A stretch of DNA of 64,000 nt, taken from contig NZ_NIUC01000005.1 of NCBI RefSeq assembly GCF_002807035.1, positions 59,713-123,712 of the forward strand, written 5' to 3'. The notes beneath the pieces are model-generated. The model was not told the origin of the DNA, did not search any database, and saw only the letters and a program-made list of their open reading frames with translations. Made by a program: the position numbers and the translations under genes. Positions 40,042 through 49,460 of this stretch are shown here, in pieces. Origin of the DNA: Algoriphagus formosus (GTDB lineage Bacteria > Bacteroidota > Bacteroidia > Cytophagales > Cyclobacteriaceae). The stretch's first letter is position 1. Each line of letters begins with the position of its first letter.

Positions 40042-41814
40042 TTGAGCTTAGAAAAAGAAAAAACTTCTTCCGGTGAAATTTTAGACACCAAAGTCCTGAA
40101 GCAATTGTACCGCTATGTACAGCCCTACAAGTTTCAGTTTTACCTGCTGGTGTTTTTGACCATTTCCTTGGCTTTGTTGGCTCCGACCCGCCCCTATTTC
40201 ATCCAGGTAGCGATTGATGATTATGTGGCCATTGGGGACAGTTCTGGGCTGGTTCGGATGATCTACATCCTAGTAGGCCTGATGATTTTGCAGGCGATCG
40301 TGCAATGGGCTCATACTTTTTATTCAGGCTGGATCGGTCAGGTCATTATCCGAGACCTTCGAGTCAAACTCTTCAATCACTTACTGAAACTCAAGCTGAA
40401 GTTTTTTGACAATACACCCATTGGAAGGCTAGTTACCCGAAACGTCTCCGATATCGAAACATTGGCAGATGTTTTCAGCGAAGGCCTTGCAGCGATTATC
40501 GGTGACTTACTTCAGCTTGTGACCATTTTGGGTGTGATGTTTTACATCGACTGGAAGCTCACCTTGGTCAGCTTGTGTACTTTACCACTGATGATTATTT
40601 CGACTTACATCTTCAAGGAGAAAATCAAAGTCACCTTCAACGATGTCCGAAATGCAGTGTCTAATCTCAATTCCTTCCTTCAGGAGCACATTACCGGGAT
40701 GAATATTGTGCAAATTTTCAATCGAGAAGAGCGAGAATTTGACAAATTCAAAGAAATCAACCGAGAGCATCGAACGGCACATATTCGCTCGGTACTTTAT
40801 TATTCTATTTATTTCCCGGTAGCTGAAATCATCCAAGCAATAGGTATCGGCTTGGTAGTTTGGTACGGAGCAGTCGGGGTTTTAGGGATGGAATTGCAGG
40901 TAGGGGTATTGATCTCCTTTATCATGTACCTTCAGCTTTTCTTCCGCCCCATTCGGATGATTGCGGACCGATTCAACACCCTGCAAATGGGAGTGGTCAG
41001 TTCATCTAGGATCTTTAAGCTGTTGGACAGTGACGAGTATATTGCCAATGAAGGTGATTTCAAGCCAGAAAAAGTCAAGGGAAATATCCAATTTCAGGAC
41101 CTTTGGTTTGCCTATGTGGATGAGGACTACGTTTTGAAAAACATCAATTTTGAGGTAAAAAGCGGACAAACTGTTGCCTTGGTTGGTGCCACAGGCGCTG
41201 GAAAGTCTTCCGTCATCAATTTGCTTTCACGCTTCTATGAAATCAATAAAGGAGCCATTACCATCGATGGGGCTGATATCCGGGATTTTGAATTGGGCAC
41301 CCTTCGCAAGCACATTGGAGTGGTACTACAGGACGTTTTCCTTTTTTCGAACACCATTTACTACAATATCACCCTCGGCAATCCAAAAATCACCCGTGAA
41401 CAGGTAATGGAAGCTGCCGAGATGGTTGGCGCTCGAAAATTCATCGAGCGACTTCCCGGAGGACTGGATTACAATGTGATGGAACGTGGAGCAACTCTCT
41501 CGGTGGGTCAGCGCCAATTAATTTCCTTTGTAAGAGCCATGGTGTACAATCCGGAGATCATTATCCTGGATGAGGCGACTAGCTCAGTTGATACTGAAAC
41601 TGAAGAATTGATCCAGGAATCCATCGAAAAAATGATGAAAGGCCGAACCTCCATCGTAATCGCTCACCGACTTTCTACCATCCAAAAAGCTGATCAAATT
41701 ATTGTTTTGCACAAAGGAGAGATCATGGAGCAAGGTCGACATGACGAACTTCTGGAAAAAGGTGGATACTACACCCAATTGCATCAAATGCAACTTAAAA
41801 GCATGGCAATCTAG
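40042..41814 (+). CDS. ABC exporter, fused permease/ATPase (MsbA/McjD-like), TTG start
   Basis: 590-residue half-transporter. The membrane domain starts FYLLVFLTISLALLAPTRPYF and has six predicted helices. The ATPase shows Walker A GATGAGKSSV, Q-loop GVVLQDVFLFSNTIYYNITLG, signature TLSVGQRQL (LSVGQ, a variant of LSGGQ), Walker B IILDEATSSVDTETE and VIAHRLSTIQKADQI. The reading frame opens at a TTG (40042) six bases after truA, so an alternative start is used. The LSVGQ variant and DEATSSVD are common in exporters of the heterodimer-like class. Substrate is not known. Confidence 0.92.
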   Translation: MSLEKEKTSSGEILDTKVLKQLYRYVQPYKFQFYLLVFLTISLALLAPTRPYFIQVAIDDYVAIGDSSGLVRMIYILVGLMILQAIVQWAHTFYSGWIGQVIIRDLRVKLFNHLLKLKLKFFDNTPIGRLVTRNVSDIETLADVFSEGLAAIIGDLLQLVTILGVMFYIDWKLTLVSLCTLPLMIISTYIFKEKIKVTFNDVRNAVSNLNSFLQEHITGMNIVQIFNREEREFDKFKEINREHRTAHIRSVLYYSIYFPVAEIIQAIGIGLVVWYGAVGVLGMELQVGVLISFIMYLQLFFRPIRMIADRFNTLQMGVVSSSRIFKLLDSDEYIANEGDFKPEKVKGNIQFQDLWFAYVDEDYVLKNINFEVKSGQTVALVGATGAGKSSVINLLSRFYEINKGAITIDGADIRDFELGTLRKHIGVVLQDVFLFSNTIYYNITLGNPKITREQVMEAAEMVGARKFIERLPGGLDYNVMERGATLSVGQRQLISFVRAMVYNPEIIILDEATSSVDTETEELIQESIEKMMKGRTSIVIAHRLSTIQKADQIIVLHKGEIMEQGRHDELLEKGGYYTQLHQMQLKSMAI

Positions 41815-41857
41815 CCTGGAATTTGCTTGAATCATCAAAACCAACTATTTATTCATC

Positions 41858-42439
41858 GTGAGAAACAAATTACTATTGCTTCTTTTCATGCTCCCATTTG
41901 CCTCTCTAGCCCAAGAAAGGGGAGCCGGTATCAGACTGGGCGAACCTTTTTCACTGACCTACAAAGATTTCTTTGACGACTATTGGTCTTGGGAAGTCAT
42001 GCTGGGAAGTGGTGGAGTGAATGGCCCGAGCTACTATCAACGGGATTTCGAAAACAACCCACCCAACTCAAATGCATTCTATATTGGTCATTCGACCCGA
42101 AAAGGCGCCTCTATCCATGGTCGGGTAGCCTATCACGAAGATATCACCGATGCCTTTGACATTACTCAAGGCTATTTGCTAGGATATGGAGGAGCGGGAG
42201 TCCAGATACGTACCACTCAGGTCAATTATACCTACAATGTGGGAAATGGAAACGGCAACATATTCTCAGAGGACAGAAGCAACATAGATTTTGGTCCTGA
42301 GGTATTTGGAGGAGCTGAATATTACTTGGATGAGTTACCAATTTCGGTTTTTGGTGAGGTGGGACTTTTTGTAGAGCTACTGGACCGTGTCGGCCACATC
42401 AAATTCCAAGGTGGGATCGGGGTCCGTTATTTATTCTAA
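41858..42439 (+). CDS. Small predicted outer-membrane barrel protein, GTG start
   Basis: 193 residues, not assigned to a named family. A signal peptide (KLLLLLFMLPFASLAQ) follows a GTG start at 41858. The mature part starts RGAGIRLGEPFSLTYKDFFDDYWSWEVMLGSGG, of which the LGEPFSLTYKDFF block is typical of small Bacteroidota barrels. Beta-strand-like stretches are QGYLLGYGGAGVQIRTTQV, LPISVFGEVGLFVEL and FQGGIGVRYLF, with terminal Phe. The gene is 43 bases downstream of the ABC exporter and one base upstream of the next small gene. Confidence 0.72.
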   Translation: MRNKLLLLLFMLPFASLAQERGAGIRLGEPFSLTYKDFFDDYWSWEVMLGSGGVNGPSYYQRDFENNPPNSNAFYIGHSTRKGASIHGRVAYHEDITDAFDITQGYLLGYGGAGVQIRTTQVNYTYNVGNGNGNIFSEDRSNIDFGPEVFGGAEYYLDELPISVFGEVGLFVELLDRVGHIKFQGGIGVRYLF

Positions 42440-42440
42440 A

Positions 42441-42959
42441 ATGAAAAATAAATTAGGCCTTGCTCTAATAGGTTTGGTAGTAATAGGAACTGTCGCCTAC
42501 ATCGTTTTCAACAAATTGGGTGGAAATACCCCGATAGAAATCTCCCTAATCAAGAAAAGTCCAGAGCCGCTTTCTGGTTTTTACTATGTAGGAACTCCCC
42601 AAGATGAAAGGCTATCGGAGGCATTTCAGGAAATGGAAAAACAAAAAAATCTCCATCCCGGCACCTTCCTACATACCATCTATGAGGTAGAACCTGCGGG
42701 AAAGCTCGACACCATGCGGGTTTTTGTTGGGATCAATCAAGCACTTTCCGGAGAAGAAATTGAGACGCGAATCTTTAGAGAACAAAGCTTTTTGTTAGCC
42801 AAAATTCAAGCCAACCGATGGGTAATGCCCGGGCCGGAAAAGGTTAAGGAACGAATCCGGGAATTTGCTGATTCAGCACAAATAAGTCTATCAGAGGTTT
42901 TCATTGACAAGATAATCGCTGAAAATGAAGTACATGTGATTGCCCCGGTAAAAGACTGA
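42441..42959 (+). CDS. Membrane-anchored protein of unknown function
   Basis: 172 residues with one N-terminal membrane segment (LGLALIGLVVIGTVAYIVF) and an extracytoplasmic domain. The start ATG at 42441 is one base after the preceding stop; an upstream frame overlapping that gene is a shadow. The body has SGFYYVGTPQDERLSEAFQEM, GTFLHTIYEVEPAGKLDTMRVFVGI and EVHVIAPVKD; a GyrI-like fold is conceivable because of the alternating strand pattern, but I cannot show it. It is probably translated together with the barrel gene upstream. Confidence 0.6.
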   Translation: MKNKLGLALIGLVVIGTVAYIVFNKLGGNTPIEISLIKKSPEPLSGFYYVGTPQDERLSEAFQEMEKQKNLHPGTFLHTIYEVEPAGKLDTMRVFVGINQALSGEEIETRIFREQSFLLAKIQANRWVMPGPEKVKERIREFADSAQISLSEVFIDKIIAENEVHVIAPVKD

Positions 42960-43037
42960 AAACAATTTAGGTTTTTTAATCAACCCTAGGATATTTATTA
43001 CCGTAATAAAGACTATACTCTATTTAATAAATCAAAA

Positions 43038-43523
43038 ATGAGAAAATTAACTGCAATTTTTGGACTTTTTGTTCTAACTTCCCTTAATGCTTTTAGTCAG
43101 TCTTCTACTGATTATTTAAATAATACACAGTATACAGTTAGAGGATTTCAACTTCCCATATATAAAATAATCCCCTCCTTAATATATATTTCAAGTACTG
43201 AGCAGGATTATGTAATTGAAATAGAGCAAGAAAGAGTTTATGAATATGACAATTCCAATATAATTGTAGATTCAACACTTGATTTTAAATTTCTCGTTTC
43301 TAAATGGACAAACCTAAGAACTTCTAGCGGACCTCGCGGCTCTGGTTCAACAACCGAAAGAAGGCTCATAAATATTGGATATGGAAATCAAGGTGAAAGA
43401 GGCACAATAGTTGTCCGAGAAGATAAAATAGTTGGAACTGCAATAATTATATATTTAACTCCAAACGGCCCCTATGAAGTGCCAATCAATATTTTAATAT
43501 CTCCTTCAACAAATAATCTCTAA
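43038..43523 (+). CDS. Secreted protein of unknown function, AT-rich gene
   Basis: 161 residues with a signal peptide (IFGLFVLTSLNAFSQ). The mature sequence is rich in Tyr, Asn, Ile and Ser and has no recognised domain; RNIGYGNQGERGTIVVREDK-like strands suggest a beta structure. Codons are markedly AT-rich (many AAT, ATA, TTA) relative to truA or hemE, and the gene is separated from the next by only five bases. It may be a recent arrival together with the collagen-like lipoprotein downstream. Function unknown. Confidence 0.55.
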   Translation: MRKLTAIFGLFVLTSLNAFSQSSTDYLNNTQYTVRGFQLPIYKIIPSLIYISSTEQDYVIEIEQERVYEYDNSNIIVDSTLDFKFLVSKWTNLRTSSGPRGSGSTTERRLINIGYGNQGERGTIVVREDKIVGTAIIIYLTPNGPYEVPINILISPSTNNL

Positions 43524-43528
43524 TAAAC

Positions 43529-44050
43529 ATGTATAGAACTTTTAAACACCTGTTTTTCTTTATTGGAATAATTTCCCTGCAAGCCTGCGAAGGGCCTGAA
43601 GGCCCCATGGGTCCAGAAGGCGAACCAGGAATAAATATATTAGGGACAACCTATGAAGTGGAAATTGACTTTACAGAATCAAATGATTATACTGATCTAT
43701 TTGAGTTTCCAGAAGACATAGTTGAAAGCGATGCAGTGTTAGTATATAGACTTTCCGGAGTTGATAATGGAAGAGATGTATGGAGAATTCTCCCTCAAAA
43801 CTACTTCTTCGAAGAAGGTGTAATGATTTATAATTTTGACTATACTATCAGTGATTTTTCGATTTTTTTAGATGGCCCGATTAATTATTCTATTCTTGGA
43901 TCTGAATGGACAGATGGACAAATTTTCAGAGTAATAGTCCTTCCTTCTGATTTCTTATCTGGAAGGATAAATTATTCTGACTATGAAAATACTTTGAAGT
44001 TGCTAAGTATTGACGAATCCGACTTCATCAGAATTGACGCAAAAAATTAA
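43529..44050 (+). CDS. Lipoprotein with short collagen-like Gly-Pro-Glu stretch
   Basis: 173 residues. A lipoprotein signal (LFFFIGIISLQAC, Cys about residue 18) is followed at once by a collagen-like stretch GPEGPMGPEGEPG, then a beta-rich domain (TYEVEIDFTESNDYTDLFEFPEDIV, VLVYRLSGVDNGRDVWRILPQ, IFRVIVLPSDFL). Collagen-like tripeptides directly after the lipidated Cys are found in many Bacteroidota lipoproteins. The gene is AT-rich like its neighbour, from which it is separated by five bases. Function unknown; a strong terminator follows at 44077. Confidence 0.72.
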   Translation: MYRTFKHLFFFIGIISLQACEGPEGPMGPEGEPGINILGTTYEVEIDFTESNDYTDLFEFPEDIVESDAVLVYRLSGVDNGRDVWRILPQNYFFEEGVMIYNFDYTISDFSIFLDGPINYSILGSEWTDGQIFRVIVLPSDFLSGRINYSDYENTLKLLSIDESDFIRIDAKN

Positions 44051-44076
44051 GCTATTTTCTAAACCAACTCTTCCCA

Positions 44077-44116
44077 CAAACAGGATTGAAGCCATGCTCT
44101 AATCCTGTTTTTTTAT
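44077..44116 (+). terminator. Rho-independent terminator after collagen-like lipoprotein gene
   Basis: AAACAGGATT pairs with AATCCTGTTT (10 pairs, 13-base loop), followed by a T-run. Confidence 0.88.
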
Positions 44117-44151
44117 GTCCAAAATTTTAAAGGCAAAACGCATTTGCTTCC

Positions 44152-44159
44152 TATCTTTG
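44152..44159 (+). promoter_or_regulatory. -7 promoter box (TATCTTTG) of hemE
   Basis: Exact TAnnTTTG match ending four bases before the hemE ATG at 44164. The predicted transcription start would coincide with the start codon, meaning a leaderless message. No TTG was seen at -33 spacing. Confidence 0.5.
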
Positions 44160-44163
44160 CCCC

Positions 44164-45189
44164 ATGCAATTTCAAAATGATCTGCTGCTCCGGGCAGCCA
44201 AAGGCGAAAAAGTAGAACGAACACCCGTATGGCTTATGCGACAGGCAGGAAGAATCCTCCCTGAGTATCGAGCAGTCCGAGAATCCGTTTCAGGTTTTAT
44301 CGAATTGGCTCAGACGCCTGAGTTGGCGGCGGAGGTTACCATTCAGCCAGTGGATCTACTAGATGTGGATGCAGCGATTATTTTTTCAGACATTTTGGTG
44401 ATTCCCGAGGCCATGGGTTTGCCATACGAGATGGTGGAAAAAAGAGGCCCTTGGTTCCCAAATACCGTAAGCTCAGCGGCTGACTTAAAAAATCTTCGGG
44501 TAGCAGATGGTGCCAATGACCTTAGCTACGTGATCAAGGCCATCGAAATCACCAAAAAAGAATTGAATGGACGGGTTCCACTTATCGGATTTGCTGGAGC
44601 ACCATGGACCATTTTTGCCTACATGGTGGAAGGCAGCGGAAGCAAAACTTTCTCCAAGGCTCGGGCCATGCTGTACCGAGAGCCGAAGCTTTCCCACCAA
44701 TTACTTCAGATGATCACGGACAGCACCATCAATTATTTGAAAGCTCAAATCAAAGCGGGTGCTGATCTCGTACAGATTTTTGATAGCTGGGCAGGGATCT
44801 TGGGACCAGAGCAATACGATGAATTTTCTCTCCAATACATCGCCCAAATCTGTGATGCGGTACAAGAAGTTCCAAAAACCGTCTTTGCAAAAGGCGCATT
44901 TTTCGCTCGGGAGGCCATGGGTAAGTTGAACTGTGATACAATCGGCTTAGACTGGAATATGGGTATAGCTGAATCCAGAAAAATGATCGGTGCAGACAAA
45001 ACGCTTCAGGGAAATCTTGACCCGGCAGCACTTTACGGAAATCCCGATCAGGTACGAAAGGCCACCCAAAATATGATGGAGCAATTCAAAGGAAGCAGAC
45101 ACATCGCCAATTTGGGGCATGGCGTCTATCCGGATATTGATCCTGAAATGGTCAAGGTCTTCATCCAAAGCGTAAAGGATTTCCAATAA
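44164..45189 (+). CDS. hemE: Uroporphyrinogen decarboxylase
   Basis: Decarboxylates uroporphyrinogen III to coproporphyrinogen III. The N-terminal [20 protein letters not shown] with the RQAGR arginines is the substrate-binding signature; [13 protein letters not shown] has the catalytic Asp; [27 protein letters not shown] and FAKGAFF follow, and [15 protein letters not shown] closes the barrel. At 341 residues it is full length. It is third in heme order after hemB and hemC, both also in this window but in other operons. The -7 box immediately before the ATG suggests a leaderless transcript. Confidence 0.97.
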   Translation: MQFQNDLLLRAAKGEKVERTPVWLMRQAGRILPEYRAVRESVSGFIELAQTPELAAEVTIQPVDLLDVDAAIIFSDILVIPEAMGLPYEMVEKRGPWFPNTVSSAADLKNLRVADGANDLSYVIKAIEITKKELNGRVPLIGFAGAPWTIFAYMVEGSGSKTFSKARAMLYREPKLSHQLLQMITDSTINYLKAQIKAGADLVQIFDSWAGILGPEQYDEFSLQYIAQICDAVQEVPKTVFAKGAFFAREAMGKLNCDTIGLDWNMGIAESRKMIGADKTLQGNLDPAALYGNPDQVRKATQNMMEQFKGSRHIANLGHGVYPDIDPEMVKVFIQSVKDFQ

Positions 45190-45368
45190 ACTTCTTTCAC
45201 ATATCTAATATCAAACTGTGATTTTTTAATCAGAGCCTGGATATCTATGCTTTTTTCCATCTCGGATATTGCCTGCTTGCTTTTTCTCTTATTCCCAATT
45301 TAAAGGTAGAATTATTGCGCTTTCCCCAATAAACCCTCAGTCTATTTGAAAAAATATTAATAAAAAGA

Positions 45369-45397
45369 TTGATTTTTTATTTTATGGTATATTTTTG
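45369..45397 (+). promoter_or_regulatory. Bacteroidota-type promoter (TTG-N18-TATTTTTG)
   Basis: TTG at 45369-45371, 18-base spacer, then an exact TAnnTTTG box at 45390-45397. The predicted start near 45404 gives a leader of about 76 bases for the OMP gene at 45480. Confidence 0.6.
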
Positions 45398-45479
45398 AGC
45401 CATATATCCTGACTAATACACTGAAATCTTATTATCAGGGTATAATTCAAACCTATTCTCAAACAAAACCTATTAAATC

Positions 45480-46220
45480 ATGAAAAATCAGTTTAAAATT
45501 AAACTGAGAATGCTCTGTATTCTTTTAACAGGATACTCATTTCTCGCCATCTCTAACTCTGCCTTGGCGCAAGAAGAGAAAGAATTCAATTTCAGCGCTA
45601 CGCTAAATTCCGATCAGTTCTTTGGGTTCTACCCAACCTTTGCAGGTTCCTATGGATTTTCAGATAAGGCTAGCTTTACCTTCTATGGAATCCTCTGGTC
45701 TGGAGGTACTGGTGGAGGCTGGGGCAATTGGACGGAGTTTGGAGTTGGAGCCAATTTCAAAGCAGCTGATGGCCTAGACATCAATCCGCAGATTGGTATT
45801 TTGGGCGGTAACTTGCTGAGCTCCGGTACCGCGGGCCCTGCTGTCTTTGGAGACGGGATCGTTCCTAATTTGACCGTCAATCTCAATAGAGACAAAACAG
45901 AAGGCCAAATTTATTTTGGCTACTACGCGCCACTTCGAGATGAGACCTTCGCTGATGGTACGACACTAGCCTACATTCACTATTGGGTGAACTTTGGGTT
46001 CAAAGCCAGTGACTTCTTCTCCATCGGTGCTCACTATGAGCATTTGATCAATTCGGGCGGATCCAATGTCGCTACCTCCACGGATGTCTATCAATGGTTA
46101 GGCCCATACGTGCAATTCGCTGATCCCAAAGGCGGTCCCTTTGCGCGCTTTTCATTCGGAACAGACCTTGTCGAAGGGAATGACTCCTTCTTTAAGTTGA
46201 CAACCGGATTTTCCTTCTAG
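45480..46220 (+). CDS. Outer-membrane barrel-like protein, unknown function
   Basis: 246 residues with a signal peptide (LCILLTGYSFLAISNSALAQ). The mature part has beta-barrel features: FNFSATLNSDQFFGFYPTFAGSYGF, ASFTFYGILWSGGTGGGWGNWTEFGVGANF (both in part), QIGILGGNLLSSGTAGPAVFGDG, and a C-terminal FARFSFGTDL...FFKLTTGFSF ending in Phe. The Gly-rich WSGGTGGGWGNWTEFG region is typical of a family of Bacteroidota barrels. No transport partner is near. It has its own promoter and shares a terminator with the MOSC gene. Confidence 0.75.
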   Translation: MKNQFKIKLRMLCILLTGYSFLAISNSALAQEEKEFNFSATLNSDQFFGFYPTFAGSYGFSDKASFTFYGILWSGGTGGGWGNWTEFGVGANFKAADGLDINPQIGILGGNLLSSGTAGPAVFGDGIVPNLTVNLNRDKTEGQIYFGYYAPLRDETFADGTTLAYIHYWVNFGFKASDFFSIGAHYEHLINSGGSNVATSTDVYQWLGPYVQFADPKGGPFARFSFGTDLVEGNDSFFKLTTGFSF

Positions 46221-46242
46221 GAATCATTAAGTAAAACCAAAA

Positions 46243-46270
46243 AAGAGTCGATCAGAATTGATCGACTCTT
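46243..46270. terminator. Shared bidirectional hairpin terminator
   Basis: AAGAGTCGATCA pairs with TGATCGACTCTT (12 pairs, GAAT loop) between convergent genes. The right arm overlaps the minus-strand MOSC gene's stop codon; a T-rich run follows on the minus strand (TTTTGGTTTTAC), the plus-strand side is weaker (AATTTA). Confidence 0.75.
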
Positions 46271-47066
46271 AATTTAAGACTTCGATTTTGTCCCCTATAC
46301 GGACTACTCCCTCGCCTAGCGCTACCATATTTTGACCAAAAAACACCTTACTACCTACTGTTCGGTAGCTAGCCAAAGTTTTTAATGGCTCCTTGCTAGT
46401 TTCAGCTGTATTTTGATTTACGGTTGTCATCACACAGCGCGCGCAGGGCTTTACTATTTGGAAAGCCACCTCCCCGATTTGGATTTTTTGAAGGGAGTCT
46501 TCCTGGAAAGCTTCTCCTCCTGAAAAAACAATATTTGGCCGAAATCTATCCATGGGCACGGGTTGATCCAATCGTCGATTCAAGTCTTCCAATGACTCTT
46601 GACCGATTAATAAATAAGGCATTCCATCCGCAAAACTGACTGCTTCTGCATTGACAGCATACTTGGGGCTCACTGCTCGTCTGGTAGATTCAGGCATGAT
46701 TACCAGCCTAACTTCTTTATCTAAAAATTCCGAAAACCATTGATCATATTGCTCGGCAAGCAACCTAGCTTTCATCGTATCATCCCAGACTACCACAGAA
46801 ACTTCTTCCCCCGGCGCCAAAGTATAGGGAATAAGAATGGAGTCATGTTGACGCTTCTTTTGATAAACCAAAAGTCCCTCAGGGGTGAGTTCAACTCCAA
46901 GTAGGGCAAGCTTAGGATAGGTCCTTTGGGATACAAAAAGTCCTTCTGAATCGATCAGCATCCACCTCCGGTCATATTTAAACCCCTTTTCTTCAACCTC
47001 AGCTTGATCCAAGCGGATACCACCCAAGGACTTGATCGGATAGATGAAAATATCTTGCACTACCAT
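46269..47066 (-). CDS. MOSC-domain protein (molybdenum-cofactor sulfurase C-terminal-like)
   Basis: 265 residues in the MOSC family. An N-terminal beta-barrel domain (VVQDIFIYPIKSLGGI, then FKYDRRWMLIDSEGLFVSQR) precedes the MOSC domain (DRFRPNIVFSGGEAFQED, VKPCARCVMTTVNQNT with the conserved Cys, VGSKVFFGQNMVALGEGVV). YiiM/YcbX-type proteins of this sort reduce N-hydroxylated compounds using molybdenum cofactor, or move sulfur. There is no ferredoxin domain, unlike YcbX. No moa/mog genes are in the window. Role in the cell is not clear beyond molybdenum-cofactor dependence. Confidence 0.87.
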   Translation of the reverse strand: MVVQDIFIYPIKSLGGIRLDQAEVEEKGFKYDRRWMLIDSEGLFVSQRTYPKLALLGVELTPEGLLVYQKKRQHDSILIPYTLAPGEEVSVVVWDDTMKARLLAEQYDQWFSEFLDKEVRLVIMPESTRRAVSPKYAVNAEAVSFADGMPYLLIGQESLEDLNRRLDQPVPMDRFRPNIVFSGGEAFQEDSLQKIQIGEVAFQIVKPCARCVMTTVNQNTAETSKEPLKTLASYRTVGSKVFFGQNMVALGEGVVRIGDKIEVLN

Positions 47067-47121
47067 AGAACTCTAGCTATTTATTCCTACCCTGAAAGAT
47101 AGCTGGAAGTTTGGAGAAACT

Positions 47122-47253
47122 TCAATAAAACCACTGGAAGAGAAACAAGACAAGACCAGTCCTGTAAACCAAGCTAAAACCCAATAGTACAAAGACAATC
47201 AAAAACCAACGAAGCCGATCCTGATTATTTTTATTATCAAAAAAACCTCTCAT
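47122..47253 (-). CDS. Candidate 43-residue small membrane protein
   Basis: A short frame on the minus strand, ATG at 47253 to TGA at 47122. The product begins MRGFFDNKNNQDRLRW and has one hydrophobic segment (WFLIVFVLLGFSLVY, then LVLFLFQWF). It starts just upstream of the divergent dnaK gene's regulatory region and ends 55 bases before the MOSC start, so it could be first in the MOSC transcript. No family was recognised. The layout (charged N-terminus, then one membrane helix) is like known small membrane proteins, but expression is unproven. Confidence 0.45.
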   Translation of the reverse strand: MRGFFDNKNNQDRLRWFLIVFVLLGFSLVYRTGLVLFLFQWFY

Positions 47254-47466
47254 GACCAATAGATGCAGTCTAGATCATCAAAGTTGCATCGAAGGAAGAA
47301 AAATCTGTCAGGAAAAATCAGCCACTGTGCCAATATGCAGGAAAAGTCAGGAATCCACCCACATAAAATCTGACATTGTGACACAAAAATCTCAAAAACC
47401 CGGGATGGCATACGCATTGATTCAATGGAATTAAATTAAAAAAGCAACTAAATAAAATTTATAATC

Positions 47467-49383
47467 ATGGGAAAAATTATAGGCATTGACTTGGGTACCA
47501 CCAACTCCTGCGTAGCCGTGATGGAGGGAAATGAACCTGTAGTCATCCAAAACAGTGAAGGAAGAAGAACCACACCATCAATTGTGGCTTTTCTTGACAA
47601 TGGAAATGGAGAACGAAAAGTAGGTGATCCTGCCAAGCGTCAGGCTATTACCAACCCTGCCAATACGATTTCATCTGTGAAGCGATTCATGGGTAAAAAG
47701 TTTTCTGAAGTTTCTGAAGAAAAAAAGCATGCTTCTTATAAAGTAGAGCAAGGCTCAAATGACACGGTAGCCATCAAAATCGGTGACCGTTCTTATACTC
47801 CACAGGAACTTTCTGCTATGATCCTTCAAAAAATGAAGAGCACTGCGGAAGATTTCTTGGGTCAAGAAGTGACTGAGGCGGTAATTACTGTACCGGCTTA
47901 CTTTAACGATTCCGAGCGTCAAGCGACAAAAGAAGCTGGACAAATTGCCGGTTTGGAAGTGAAGCGTATCATCAACGAGCCAACTGCAGCAGCATTGGCA
48001 TACGGGATGGACAAGAAAAATCAGGATATGAAAATCGCCGTGTATGACCTCGGTGGTGGTACGTTTGATATTTCTATCCTTGAGCTGGGTGATGGAGTAT
48101 TTGAAGTGAAGTCTACTAATGGTGATGTACACCTTGGTGGTGATGACTTTGATCAAGTTATTATCAACTGGCTAGCTGACGAATTCAAAGCAGAGGAGCA
48201 AATTGACTTGAGACAAGATCCAATGGCTCTTCAAAGACTGAAAGAGGCTGCAGAGAAAGCTAAAATCGAACTTTCGAGCTCCTCTTCCACTGAGATCAAC
48301 TTGCCTTACATCACTGCAACTCAGACTGGTCCAAAACACTTGGTACGCAACCTTTCTAGAGCAAAGTTTGAGCAGCTATCCGAAGACTTGGTAAGAAGAA
48401 GTATGGAGCCATGTAAGAAGGCGCTTCAGGATGCTGGATTGAGTGCTTCTGATATCGATGAAGTAATCCTAGTGGGTGGTTCTACTCGAATCCCTAAAAT
48501 CCAGGAAGAAGTAGAAAAATTCTTCGGCAAGAAGCCATCTAAAGGTGTAAACCCTGACGAAGTAGTAGCTATCGGAGCAGCTATCCAAGGTGGTGTCTTG
48601 ACAGGTGAAGTGAAAGACGTACTTCTATTGGATGTCACACCACTATCACTTGGTATTGAAACCATGGGTGGAGTGATGACCAAGCTTATCGAAGCTAATA
48701 CGACTATCCCTACCAAAAAATCTGAAGTATTCTCAACAGCTGCTGATAATCAGCCTGCTGTAGATATACACGTGCTACAAGGTGAAAGACCGCTAGCGAA
48801 GGACAATCGTACAATCGGTAGATTCCAACTAGCAGATATTCCACCAGCACCACGTGGTGTACCTCAGATCGAAGTGACCTTTGATATCGATGCCAACGGT
48901 ATCCTGAATGTATCTGCCAAGGACAAAGGAACCGGCAAAGAGCAAAAAATCAAGATCGAGGCATCTTCTGGACTTTCTCAGGAAGATATCGACCGAATGA
49001 AGAAAGAAGCAGAAGCAAATGCTGCAACAGATAAAGCTGAAAAAGAGAAAATCGAAAAACTAAATCAGGCAGACAGCTTGGTGTTCCAGACAGAAAAGCA
49101 GTTGAAGGAATACGGAGACAAGCTTTCCGAAGGTAACAAAACAGCTATCTCCGGAGCTTTGGATCAGTTGAAAGCAGCACATCAAGCTCAGGATTTGGGA
49201 GCGATCGACTCTGGAATGGAAGCTCTAAACAAAGCTTGGGAAGCAGCTTCTCAGGAAATCTATAACGCAACTCAAGGTGCCGGTGCACAGCCAGGAGCTG
49301 ATGCAGGTGCCGGAGCCTCTGCCGAAAGTGGAGATGGAGTTTCTGACGTAGATTACGAAGAGGTAAGCGAAGACAAAAAATAA
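47467..49383 (+). CDS. dnaK: Molecular chaperone DnaK (Hsp70)
   Basis: ATP-dependent Hsp70 chaperone, 638 residues. Nucleotide-binding domain: [40 protein letters not shown] (in part), [32 protein letters not shown] and [11 protein letters not shown]. Substrate-binding domain: [36 protein letters not shown], followed by the helical lid and an acidic, Gly/Ala-rich tail ending EEVSEDKK. No grpE or dnaJ is adjacent. A terminator follows at 49407. The 200-base region upstream shows no clear sigma-70-like boxes and must include any heat-shock promoter. Confidence 0.99.
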   Translation: MGKIIGIDLGTTNSCVAVMEGNEPVVIQNSEGRRTTPSIVAFLDNGNGERKVGDPAKRQAITNPANTISSVKRFMGKKFSEVSEEKKHASYKVEQGSNDTVAIKIGDRSYTPQELSAMILQKMKSTAEDFLGQEVTEAVITVPAYFNDSERQATKEAGQIAGLEVKRIINEPTAAALAYGMDKKNQDMKIAVYDLGGGTFDISILELGDGVFEVKSTNGDVHLGGDDFDQVIINWLADEFKAEEQIDLRQDPMALQRLKEAAEKAKIELSSSSSTEINLPYITATQTGPKHLVRNLSRAKFEQLSEDLVRRSMEPCKKALQDAGLSASDIDEVILVGGSTRIPKIQEEVEKFFGKKPSKGVNPDEVVAIGAAIQGGVLTGEVKDVLLLDVTPLSLGIETMGGVMTKLIEANTTIPTKKSEVFSTAADNQPAVDIHVLQGERPLAKDNRTIGRFQLADIPPAPRGVPQIEVTFDIDANGILNVSAKDKGTGKEQKIKIEASSGLSQEDIDRMKKEAEANAATDKAEKEKIEKLNQADSLVFQTEKQLKEYGDKLSEGNKTAISGALDQLKAAHQAQDLGAIDSGMEALNKAWEAASQEIYNATQGAGAQPGADAGAGASAESGDGVSDVDYEEVSEDKK

Positions 49384-49406
49384 TCAAAGCTAAACCAATA
49401 AAAGAT

Positions 49407-49440
49407 GGCATCTGTATATAGTACAGGTGCCTCTTTTTTT
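49407..49440 (+). terminator. Rho-independent terminator after dnaK
   Basis: GGCATCTGTA pairs with TACAGGTGCC (10 pairs, one G-T wobble, 5-base loop), followed by C and seven T. Confidence 0.85.
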
Positions 49441-49460
49441 GATTCAAACACCGATCTTCT

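Noticed and set aside
45190..45368. Possible small RNA in the 290-base hemE-OMP gap
   Set aside because: The only structure seen is the promoter at 45369; no terminator-like hairpin bounds a transcript.
47252..47434. 60-codon plus-strand frame upstream of dnaK
   Set aside because: Composition is low-complexity (Cys, Ser, Lys) without domain pattern, and it overlaps the dnaK promoter region; the 43-codon minus-strand frame is the better candidate.
47755..48156. 133-codon minus-strand frame within dnaK
   Set aside because: Antisense shadow of dnaK with no family pattern.
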